A DNA stretch of 9,754 nucleotides. Source: an uncultured Clostridia bacterium (lineage in GTDB: Bacteria; Bacillota; Clostridia; Oscillospirales; Acutalibacteraceae). The DNA lies in the NCBI GenBank assembly GCA_947629295.1, contig CANRDH010000048.1, positions 1-9,754 of the forward strand, in the 5' to 3' direction. The notes below the pieces were generated by a model, which worked only from the letters and a program-made list of their open reading frames with translations, searched no databases and was not told the origin of the DNA. The position numbers and the translations under genes are program-made. Below are positions 1 to 5,576 of this stretch, piece after piece (position 1 is the stretch's first letter; each line of letters starts with the position of its first letter).

Positions 1-73
1 GCCGTGTACGGAACCGTACGCACGGTGGTGTGAGAGGTCGGCTACTCAACTAATGGGTAGCCTCCTACTCGAT
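1..73 (+). mobile_element. Group IIC intron, 3' end (domains V and VI)
   Basis: The first bases form the domain V hairpin of a bacterial group II intron. CCGTG (2-6) pairs with CACGG (21-25), TACG (7-10) pairs with CGTA (15-18), the loop is GAAC (11-14), and a two-base bulge CG lies at 19-20. Domain VI follows: GGCTAC (40-45) pairs with GTAGCC (57-62), and the 3' end reads CTACTCGATT. The short domain V with a GAAC loop and the linker GTGGTGTGAGAGGTCGG match the class C (IIC) type known from Oceanobacillus iheyensis. Only the 3' end is inside the window, so the intron body and any reverse transcriptase ORF would lie to the left. The exact 3' splice junction is uncertain by a few bases around 72-74. 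Class C introns typically insert just downstream of Rho-independent terminator hairpins; here the intron ends 18 bases beyond the stop codon of a convergent minus-strand gene. Confidence 0.85.
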
Positions 74-91
74 TGATATAAAGATTTAGAA

Positions 92-241
92 TTACTGAAT
101 CGAGCTGTCGAGATAATGCTCAAGCTCCTCTTCATCCCTTTTCTGCTTATCCTTAAAGATAAGAAATGCGGTAACGGCTGCGGTTATGGCAGCAACACCG
201 CCTATAACGGAAAGAAGCACCGTAAGCAACGATTTATTCAT
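92..241 (-). CDS. Small single-pass membrane protein, 49 aa, unknown function
   Basis: This ORF has 49 codons plus TAA. A GGGAGGT ribosome binding site (revcomp of about 250-256) sits about nine bases before the ATG, and a near-consensus promoter lies at 277-305. The protein starts MNKSLLTVLLSV. Residues 5-29 form one hydrophobic, Ala/Val/Ile/Leu-rich membrane segment containing a GG pair (residues 14-15). It is followed by a highly charged tail (KDKQKRDEEELEH) ending in SSIQ, which predicts a short outside or membrane N-terminus and a cytosolic C-terminus. It is the next gene after tatD on the same strand but has its own promoter. The group IIC intron ends 18 bases past its stop codon, so its native terminator is presumably on the far side of the intron. 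I do not recognise the family. The combined promoter, ribosome binding site and clean membrane segment make it a credible gene. Confidence 0.75.
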   Translation of the reverse strand: MNKSLLTVLLSVIGGVAAITAAVTAFLIFKDKQKRDEEELEHYLDSSIQ

Positions 242-276
242 AAGTTTATACCTCCCGATAAAATTTCAATAGAATA

Positions 277-305
277 ATTATATACCAAATAATTCAAAAA
301 GTCAA
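277..305 (-). promoter_or_regulatory. Sigma-A promoter of the 49-aa membrane protein gene
   Basis: On the minus strand TTGACT (300-305) and a perfect TATAAT (277-282) are separated by 17 bases. The predicted start is near 270, about 30 bases before the ATG. A second TTGACT (348-353), part of a direct repeat of TCAAAAAGTCAA, overlaps the end of tatD but has only a poorly spaced TAATAT downstream. Confidence 0.75.
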
Positions 306-349
306 TGATTTATATTATATTATATTATGCATTGAAAATTCTCAAAAAG

Positions 350-1138
350 TCAACTAAAATTGTGCAAAAACAGACATTCGGTGTTTCTCTTTGTATGCTC
401 CGTAATTTCCTCCTCCGAAACATTCATATATTTTGAAAGATCACGGACAACATATTTTATATTCTGCGGGACATTTGTACGGTCAAGACCGCGTACATTC
501 TTTGGGGTAAGATACGGTGCGTCAGTTTCAATAAGTAATCTGTCAAGCGGGATTAGGGAAACTGCTTCTCTGAGCTCCGCCGCTCTTTTATCATCGCATA
601 TCCATCCGGTGATCCCTATATAAAATCCCATCTCCAGATATTGCCCCAGGGCTTCTCTGCCGCCCGTGAAGCAGTGTACCACGGATTTCGTACATATCTC
701 CCTATGCTTCCTAAAAAGTGCCGCAAACTCTTTGAAGGCGGCTCTTTCGTGCAGAAGCATGGGTTTATTCAACTTTTCCGCAATAGCTATCTGTTTTTCC
801 AAACATCGTATCTGATTTTCCTTTGTGGAAAACATTCTGTCAAAATCAAGACCGCATTCTCCTACAGCGACAATTTTAGGGTTTCTTTTTATGATTCTTT
901 CAATTCTTTCAAAATCATCTTGTTTGGCAGAATCGGCATTATGAGGATGTATACCCGAAGTACCGTAGGCGCTGTGACTTTCCACAAATTTATCAATATG
1001 TACGTTTTCTTTGGTATTCGTACCCGTCAGAATACAAATAATTCCCTCGTCCTTTGCGTCACGTATTATTTTTTCCGGAAATTTATATTGTCTGCAAAAC
1101 AGATTCAAACCAATATCATAATATTTTATTTCTTTCAT
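350..1138 (-). CDS. tatD: TatD family metal-dependent deoxyribonuclease
   Basis: This 262-residue TIM-barrel amidohydrolase-type nuclease is close to the usual ~260 aa and looks complete. It resembles E. coli TatD proper rather than the YcfH/YabD branch: it starts with DIGLNL (8-13) instead of the D-x-H-x-H motif. It has SGIHPH (61-66), GECGLDF (93-99, metal ligand Glu94), LLHERA (128-133, His130), HCFTG (155-159, His155), YIGITGW (173-179) and ETDAPYL (204-210, Asp206). Known relatives are Mg-dependent cytosolic 3'-5' exonucleases and endonucleases linked to DNA repair and turnover; despite the name they are not needed for Tat export. An AGGCGG ribosome binding site lies 8 bases before the ATG. 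The gene is downstream of rpsT on the same strand but behind its terminator. A TATAAT (1162-1167) just before the gene, with only a weak -35 (TTTCTT) inside the rpsT U-tract, may supply its promoter. The family call is firm; the exact substrate is not. Confidence 0.93.
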   Translation of the reverse strand: MKEIKYYDIGLNLFCRQYKFPEKIIRDAKDEGIICILTGTNTKENVHIDKFVESHSAYGTSGIHPHNADSAKQDDFERIERIIKRNPKIVAVGECGLDFDRMFSTKENQIRCLEKQIAIAEKLNKPMLLHERAAFKEFAALFRKHREICTKSVVHCFTGGREALGQYLEMGFYIGITGWICDDKRAAELREAVSLIPLDRLLIETDAPYLTPKNVRGLDRTNVPQNIKYVVRDLSKYMNVSEEEITEHTKRNTECLFLHNFS

Positions 1139-1180
1139 TTAATATCCGCCTTTTTGTTGGAATTATATTTTAATTAAGCT

Positions 1181-1213
1181 AAAAAAGAAAAAGCTGAACT
1201 GAGTTCAGCTTTT
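1181..1213 (-). terminator. Rho-independent terminator of rpsT
   Basis: An 11-bp stem, AAAAGCTGAAC (1189-1199) with GTTCAGCTTTT (1203-1213), has a TGA loop. On the minus strand it is followed by a T-run, TTTTTCTTTTTT. It lies 36 bases past the rpsT stop codon and upstream of tatD. The plus-strand side has only four T, so it should act mainly for rpsT. Confidence 0.88.
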
Positions 1214-1248
1214 GCAGTAACACAATATATTCCGATTATGTCCGGAAG

Positions 1249-1515
1249 TTAAGACTGAACGCTTGCGTTAAGCTTGCGAGCCAACGCGGACTTCTTTCTT
1301 GAAGCGGTATTCTTCTTGAGAATTCCCTTAGCGGCAGCCTTATCTATCTTCTTGATAGCAACACGTACTGCCTCATTTTTATCGGCAGTATCGGATTCAA
1401 TAGCACTGTTTGCTCTCTTGATATCAGTTCTCATTGCACTTTTGAAGTTTTTATTTACAGCAGTTTTTGCAGCCGTAACTCTTACACGCTTCTTTGCAGA
1501 TTTGATATTCGGCAT
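1249..1515 (-). CDS. rpsT: 30S ribosomal protein S20
   Basis: This 88-residue, very basic protein begins with the S20 signature MPNIKSAKKRV. It then shows the three-helix-bundle pattern of S20, including FKSAMRT (24-30), the IKKIDKAAAKG stretch (54-64) and LKKNTASRKKSALARK (66-81). S20 is a primary binder of 16S rRNA helices 9 and 44 in the small subunit. The length is typical and the gene is complete. The ribosome binding site TAAGGAGGTG (revcomp of 1521-1530) is close to perfect, about 5 bases before the ATG. It is transcribed alone: its own promoter is at 1551-1579 and its terminator at 1181-1213. In E. coli S20 represses its own translation, but nothing in this short leader shows that here. 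Confidence 0.97.
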   Translation of the reverse strand: MPNIKSAKKRVRVTAAKTAVNKNFKSAMRTDIKRANSAIESDTADKNEAVRVAIKKIDKAAAKGILKKNTASRKKSALARKLNASVQS

Positions 1516-1550
1516 CCCTACACCTCCTTAGATTATTATGCGTACAGTTT

Positions 1551-1579
1551 ATGATATCATTTATTTGAAAAAAATGCAA
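1551..1579 (-). promoter_or_regulatory. rpsT promoter
   Basis: On the minus strand TTGCAT (1574-1579) and TATCAT (1551-1556) are separated by 17 bases. Transcription should start near 1544, giving a leader of about 30 bases. The -10 region forms the perfect palindrome ATGATATCAT (1551-1560). It is also the first half of the 12-base sequence TATCATAAACTG (minus strand, 1545-1556), which recurs facing the other way at 1698-1709. Confidence 0.7.
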
Positions 1580-1660
1580 GGGTTTTTTTGATTTTTTTTA
1601 ATATCAGAAAAATACTATTAATTTAGTCTAAGATTGAATTATTTTTGTAGGCATTTTATG

Positions 1661-1703
1661 TAGATTTTTCCATTATAATGTGCTACAATATATAAGTTAT
1701 CAT
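1661..1703 (+). promoter_or_regulatory. Candidate yfhO promoter region
   Basis: No TTGACA-type box with correct spacing is visible, but there are three plausible -10 hexamers. TATAAT lies at 1674-1679. TACAAT (1684-1689) is preceded by TGC, giving an extended -10, with a weak TAGATT 17 bases upstream. TATCAT (1698-1703) is identical in context to the rpsT -10. Use of the last would start the transcript at about 1710, right at the 5' edge of the predicted RNA fold at 1712-1786. Confidence 0.4.
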
Positions 1704-1709
1704 AAACTG

Positions 1710-1790
1710 AGAACTATTATGCACATAACCTCAGTGAGATGTCCTCTGTATCGGTTCGGGAACGTAGGCTTGCTGAAAGAATAGTTTTAT
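1710..1790 (+). ncRNA. Candidate structured leader or small RNA upstream of yfhO
   Basis: The closing stem is AACTATT (1712-1718) with AATAGTT (1780-1786), continued inward by GCA (1721-1723) with TGC (1771-1773). Inside are two hairpins. In the first, CTC/GAG (1730-1732 and 1736-1738) is stacked on ACAT/ATGT (1723-1726 and 1739-1742). In the second, CCT/AGG (1743-1745 and 1766-1768) lies below C-GTT-CGGG-AAC-G (1752-1764). Some pairs compete at A1723. The whole makes a three-way-junction-like fold of about 75 bases, higher in GC than its surroundings. The 3' strand AATAGTTTTAT could instead pair partly with ATAAACT (1702-1708), a possible alternative state. It matches none of the riboswitch or RNA families I can recall. 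The fold was worked out by eye only. Confidence 0.35.
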
Positions 1791-1816
1791 AGAATTTTAT
1801 ATGTATTTTTTTATTA

Positions 1817-1868
1817 CGGAAGATAACAGTAATATGCCTGATTATCCGAAAAATCGTGTTTTCTTCCG
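1817..1868 (+). promoter_or_regulatory. Leader hairpin just before the yfhO ribosome binding site
   Basis: CGGAAGA (1817-1823) pairs perfectly with TCTTCCG (1862-1868). They enclose 38 bases with two weak internal hairpins: TAAT/ATTA (1830-1844) and CGA/TCG around AAAA (1847-1856). The GGGAGGG ribosome binding site (1879-1885) lies ten bases beyond and stays unpaired. It may be a leader element acting with the upstream fold, but the large loop makes it a weak call. Confidence 0.3.
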
Positions 1869-1892
1869 CAAAAAGTTCGGGAGGGTTTTATA

Positions 1893-4433
1893 ATGATAAA
1901 AAACAAATTATTGAAAGGTGTTAAGGAAAATCTGTGCCTCCAGACCTTTCTGTGGGGATTGGGACTTTCATTTTTAATTTTTATCCCATGGATTATTTAT
2001 AACGGGGGATACTTTTTCTTCTACGGCGACTTTAATGTTCAGCAGATACCGTTCTATCAGATGATACACGACAGTATCCAAAGCGGAAACATAGGCTGGA
2101 GCTATACTACCGATTTGGGCGCAAATATAATAGGTTCATACAGCTTTTACATGATAGGAAGCCCCTTTTTCTGGGTTACTATGCTATTCCCGAGTCAGGC
2201 AGTGCCGTATATGATAGCACCTCTGCTTATGCTGAAATTTGCCTTTGCCTCTCTTGCGGCATATCTGTTTCTCAGAAGATATGTGCGCGAGCAAAGATAT
2301 GCTATGTTCGGCGCACTGATTTATGCTTTTTCGGGCTTTGGTATATATAACATATTCTTTAATCATTTTCATGAGGCAATGATAACCTTCCCGCTTATGC
2401 TTGCAGCAATAGATTCGTTTATATACGATAACAAAAAGGGTCTTTTGCTGCTGTCCGTATTCGGTGCAGCTATGGTAAATTATTATTTCTTTGCCGGACA
2501 GGTTGTATTCATACTGATTTATTGGGCGTTCCGTATGGCGACGGGAAGCTATAAAATGAAGCTGAGTCAGTTTTTCCGTTTTGCCACAGAGGTTATAATC
2601 GGATTTATCCTTGCGGGGATAATACTTGTGCCTTCAATTGATGCAGTAATTCAAAATTCCCGGCTTGATAATTTCCCCCATGGTTGGGGAGCGTTGGCTT
2701 ACTCAAGTGAGCAAAGGTATCTGCATATCATACTTTCTTTTTTCTTCCCGCCGGATATGCCCGCATATGCAAATTTCACACCCGATTCCAATGCAAAGTG
2801 GGGAAGCGTTGCGGGTTGGCTTCCTTTGTTCAGTATGGTCGGAGTTTTTGCCTTTTACAAGCTTGAAACTCACAAATGGCTTCGCAAGCTTATTCCTATT
2901 TTGTTCATAATGGCACTTGTACCGATACTGAATTGCTCCTTCCAGTTATTTAACGCAACGTATTATGCAAGATGGTTTTATATGCTTACGCTGATGCTTT
3001 CCATGGCAACGGTGATATGTCTTGATCATGATGAAACAAATTTCAGACCTGCACTTATAAGAACTTTTGCTATTACTGCGGCAATTACAGCGCTTATTGG
3101 TCTTATGCCCGTAAATTCTCCCACTGATAAAAATGCCGAGCAAACCTTCGGTCTTGAAAAATACCCCGACCGTTTCTGGGGATGGGTCGCCGTGGCATTT
3201 ATTGGACTTACGGCGCTTGTCATACTGCTTGTTTTCAGAAAGAAGCGTAAAATATTTATAAGGGCGACCGCTGTTGCACTTTCGGTGATGATAGTCGGAT
3301 ACGGAAACCTGCTTGTAGGTACAGGCGTCATTAATTCAAATTATAAGTATGATTTCATTTCGGGATATGTAATAGGCAACAAGGGAGTGTTTGATGAGGA
3401 GCTTAAGGACATACACAGTGTACGCTCGGACTTTTACGAGCCTATGGACAATATGGGTATGTATTGGCAGATTCCTACGATTCAGGCTTTCCACAGTATA
3501 GTACCGGGTTCGGTCATGGATTTTTATAAATCCATAGGCGTTGAAAGAAGCGTGGGTTCAAGACCCGACAAGGATGTATACGGCATAAGAAGCCTGCTTT
3601 CGGTAAAATACCTTTTTGATTATACGGGTGACAGCAAGAATTTTGTCAACGGTCTTAAAACCACGGAAATGCCCGGTTGGGAATTTCTTATGGGCAAAAA
3701 TAAATACAACGTATACGTGAATAATTATTATATACCGTATGGCTTTACCTACGATGAGTATATAACAGAGGATGAGTATGAAATTGTGGGCGAGGATAAC
3801 AGACATCTTCTTTTGCTCAAGGCTATGGTTCTGACGGATGAGCAGGCGGAAAAATATAAGGATATATTGAAGCATCATCAGAATATGACTACTTTCAGTT
3901 ATGAGGAGGAGGATTATTTCTCTGATTGCGAAGCACGCCGTCAGTTGACCTGCTCGAATGTTGAATTTAATAACAACAGCTTTACCGCTCAGTTCACGGC
4001 GGGAAATTCCGACGAACTTGTATTTTTCAGCGTACCATATGAAAGCGGCTGGAGCGCTTCGGTAAACGGTAAGCCGGTTGAGATAGAAAAGGTGAATGTT
4101 GGTTTTATGGCTGTTCGTGTGCCGGCAAATATGACATCTGAAATTGTATTTACGTATACAACCCCGGGGCTTTATGCGGGCGCTGCGGTAACGGGCGTGG
4201 GTGCAGTACTTCTTGTGGTATATCTTATTTTCTGGAAGGTGCCTAAGAAACGCAGGAAAATATATATGAATTATTATGAGGATGATGTAAGCACTCCCGA
4301 TGACAGCTGCGAGGATGTAATAATTAACGAATACAGAGAAGAGTCCGGGGACAGTACCAAAAGGATACCGATTACATCTGAAAAAAATGATGAAAAAGTC
4401 AAGGATGTCAATGAAGAAAAAGACGGGCAATAG
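1893..4433 (+). CDS. yfhO: YfhO family polytopic membrane protein (GT-C-like glycosyl transfer)
   Basis: An 846-residue protein, the usual size for YfhO (PF09586-type). After a first membrane segment (~17-36) comes the family's outside motif YGDFNVQQIPFY (44-55), with Asp46 in the place where GT-C glycosyltransferases keep a catalytic acid. About a dozen hydrophobic segments follow to residue ~475. Then comes a ~280-residue soluble, presumably extracytoplasmic region. It ends in the typical YfhO module VPYESGWSASVNGKPVEI (714-731) and VRVPAN (741-746), then a last membrane helix (~757-781). An acidic cytosolic tail of ~65 residues rich in Asp/Glu closes the protein. In Bacillus subtilis YfhO works with the glycosyltransferase CsbB to decorate lipoteichoic acid with GlcNAc. 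Here the next gene is a CsbB-type enzyme, which supports the same role, though the polymer and sugar are unknown. The ribosome binding site GGGAGGG is at 1879-1885. The gene has a long leader and its own terminator. Confidence 0.88.
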   Translation: MIKNKLLKGVKENLCLQTFLWGLGLSFLIFIPWIIYNGGYFFFYGDFNVQQIPFYQMIHDSIQSGNIGWSYTTDLGANIIGSYSFYMIGSPFFWVTMLFPSQAVPYMIAPLLMLKFAFASLAAYLFLRRYVREQRYAMFGALIYAFSGFGIYNIFFNHFHEAMITFPLMLAAIDSFIYDNKKGLLLLSVFGAAMVNYYFFAGQVVFILIYWAFRMATGSYKMKLSQFFRFATEVIIGFILAGIILVPSIDAVIQNSRLDNFPHGWGALAYSSEQRYLHIILSFFFPPDMPAYANFTPDSNAKWGSVAGWLPLFSMVGVFAFYKLETHKWLRKLIPILFIMALVPILNCSFQLFNATYYARWFYMLTLMLSMATVICLDHDETNFRPALIRTFAITAAITALIGLMPVNSPTDKNAEQTFGLEKYPDRFWGWVAVAFIGLTALVILLVFRKKRKIFIRATAVALSVMIVGYGNLLVGTGVINSNYKYDFISGYVIGNKGVFDEELKDIHSVRSDFYEPMDNMGMYWQIPTIQAFHSIVPGSVMDFYKSIGVERSVGSRPDKDVYGIRSLLSVKYLFDYTGDSKNFVNGLKTTEMPGWEFLMGKNKYNVYVNNYYIPYGFTYDEYITEDEYEIVGEDNRHLLLLKAMVLTDEQAEKYKDILKHHQNMTTFSYEEEDYFSDCEARRQLTCSNVEFNNNSFTAQFTAGNSDELVFFSVPYESGWSASVNGKPVEIEKVNVGFMAVRVPANMTSEIVFTYTTPGLYAGAAVTGVGAVLLVVYLIFWKVPKKRRKIYMNYYEDDVSTPDDSCEDVIINEYREESGDSTKRIPITSEKNDEKVKDVNEEKDGQ

Positions 4434-4439
4434 AATTAA

Positions 4440-4473
4440 CCCACTCCGGAATTTTTTTCGGAGTGGGGTCTTT
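4440..4473 (+). terminator. Terminator after yfhO
   Basis: A nine-base-pair stem, CCCACTCCG (4440-4448) with CGGAGTGGG (4459-4467), has a T-rich loop. It is followed by only a short T-run (TCTTTGCG). It begins six bases after the yfhO stop and separates yfhO from the next promoter. The weak T-tract may allow some read-through. Confidence 0.75.
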
Positions 4474-4495
4474 GCGTATTCTTACCTTGCACTTA

Positions 4496-4523
4496 TTGAC
4501 ATAAATGTGTAATTTGATATAAT
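4496..4523 (+). promoter_or_regulatory. Sigma-A promoter of the glycosyltransferase-dipeptidase operon
   Basis: Perfect TTGACA (4496-4501) and perfect TATAAT (4518-4523) are separated by 16 bases. A TGA just before the -10 gives an extended -10. The start should be near 4530, leaving a ~58-base leader ahead of the glycosyltransferase. Confidence 0.85.
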
Positions 4524-4587
4524 TAATGTAGTAGTTTTACAAATTTACGGAAATAATATGATACTTGATTTATAAAGGTGGAGAAAT

Positions 4588-5565
4588 ATGTCTATACTAT
4601 ATTTGGTAATACCTTGTTATAATGAGGAGGAAGTTCTGCCCGAAACAGTTAAAAGATTGACGGTAAAGCTTGACAGTCTTGTAGCAAGCGGAAAGGTAAG
4701 CGGTGACAGCCGTATGCTTTTTGTTGACGATGGCAGTAAGGACAGAACATGGGAGCTTATTGAGCAGTTTATGATCGACAATAAGTACGTGGGCGGTATA
4801 AAGCTCAGCAGAAATAAGGGACATCAGAATGCTCTGCTTGCGGGTCTTATGACAGCTAAAAATAGATGTGACTGTGCAATTTCACTTGACGCGGATTTAC
4901 AGGACGATATAGAGGTATTGGATCAGTTTGTTGATAAATATAAAGAGGGCTGCGAGGTAGTCTACGGAGTCAGGAGCAACAGGGAAAAGGATACTGCTTT
5001 CAAAAGGGGAACGGCACAGTTTTACTATAAATTTATGAAAGCATTGGGTGTTGATATAGTATATAACCATGCCGATTACCGACTTATGGGAAAAAGAGCG
5101 CTTGAGACACTCTCGGAATATAAGGAGGTAAATTTGTTTCTCAGAGGTATCGTCCCGCTGATCGGATTCAGAAGCGATTATGTATATTATGAGAGAAACG
5201 AGCGCTTTGCAGGTGAATCAAAATACCCCCTTAAAAAAATGCTGCGCTTTGCGGTGGACGGTATAACCTCATTCAGCGTCAAGCCGCTAAAAATAATTTC
5301 CAATTTGGGAATAATAAGCTGTACACTCAGCGTAATATTTTTAATATATGCTTTGGTTTCCTTCTTTATGGGCAGCAGTGTTGCAGGGTGGGCGTCCGAG
5401 ATGTGTTCGATATGGTTCCTCGGCGGACTTCAGATGTTTTGTATAGGTATAGTGGGAACCTATGTCGGAAAGATATACAGCGAGGTTAAGGCACGGCCGA
5501 GATATATTATTGACAAGACCGTTATAGACAAAAAGGAGGAAGCCTCGGTAAAAGATAAAGAGTGA
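4588..5565 (+). CDS. GT2 polyprenyl-phosphate glycosyltransferase, CsbB/GtrB/DPM1 type
   Basis: This 325-residue protein is a GT-A fold family 2 glycosyltransferase with two C-terminal membrane helices, the layout and length of B. subtilis CsbB (~329 aa) and phage GtrB. The N-terminal domain has VIPCYNEEE (7-15), the nucleotide-binding FVDDGSKDRTW (45-55), LSRNKGHQNALLAG (73-86) and the metal-binding DADLQDD (101-107). DYRLMGKRAL (163-172) and FAGESKYPLKKML (207-219) are also typical of the family. Membrane segments lie at about 234-260 and 272-296, followed by a charged cytosolic tail. Such enzymes move a sugar from a nucleotide donor to undecaprenyl phosphate on the inner face of the membrane. 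The adjacent yfhO encodes the likely outer-face transferase. Donor sugar cannot be told from sequence. An AAAGGTGG ribosome binding site precedes the ATG by about six bases, and the dipeptidase gene follows after 11 bases. It could be named csbB by analogy, but orthology is not proven. Confidence 0.9.
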   Translation: MSILYLVIPCYNEEEVLPETVKRLTVKLDSLVASGKVSGDSRMLFVDDGSKDRTWELIEQFMIDNKYVGGIKLSRNKGHQNALLAGLMTAKNRCDCAISLDADLQDDIEVLDQFVDKYKEGCEVVYGVRSNREKDTAFKRGTAQFYYKFMKALGVDIVYNHADYRLMGKRALETLSEYKEVNLFLRGIVPLIGFRSDYVYYERNERFAGESKYPLKKMLRFAVDGITSFSVKPLKIISNLGIISCTLSVIFLIYALVSFFMGSSVAGWASEMCSIWFLGGLQMFCIGIVGTYVGKIYSEVKARPRYIIDKTVIDKKEEASVKDKE

Positions 5566-5576
5566 GGGTGTAGCGT

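Larger units (their letters stand above)
1545..1709. repeat. 12-bp inverted repeat in the rpsT/yfhO divergent spacer
   Basis: CAGTTTATGATA (1545-1556) and TATCATAAACTG (1698-1709) are exact reverse complements, 141 bases apart. Read in the direction of each flanking gene, both copies give TATCAT followed by AAACTG, that is, a -10-like hexamer plus the start region. The first copy is the rpsT -10. The second would be a -10 facing yfhO but lacks a recognisable -35. This could be two promoters sharing a start-region element, or two operator half-sites. Confidence 0.55.

Noticed and set aside
641..1177. 178-aa plus-strand frame opposite tatD
   Set aside because: It is antisense to conserved tatD motifs and has no family features; the plus-strand frame at 360-623 is the same kind of shadow.
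1551..1560. ATGATATCAT as a stand-alone repressor site
   Set aside because: The palindrome is AT-rich and coincides with the rpsT -10, where such symmetry arises easily; the 12-base repeat that includes part of it is the stronger signal.
1752..1764. GGTTCGGGAAC as a tRNA T-arm
   Set aside because: The T-loop consensus GGTTCRANNCC is not met, there is no acceptor stem or anticodon arm at tRNA spacing, and no CCA end.
1707..1768. CTGAGA (1707-1712) in the yfhO leader as part of a TPP riboswitch
   Set aside because: The remaining THI-box signatures (ACCTGAT, GGTTAATACC, GCGTAGGGA) are absent.
3558..4430. 290-aa open frame on the minus strand opposite the end of yfhO
   Set aside because: It is antisense to a well-supported family protein, its translation shows low-complexity Ile/Tyr/Phe/His runs with no motif, and it has no ribosome binding site. 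It is a coding shadow.
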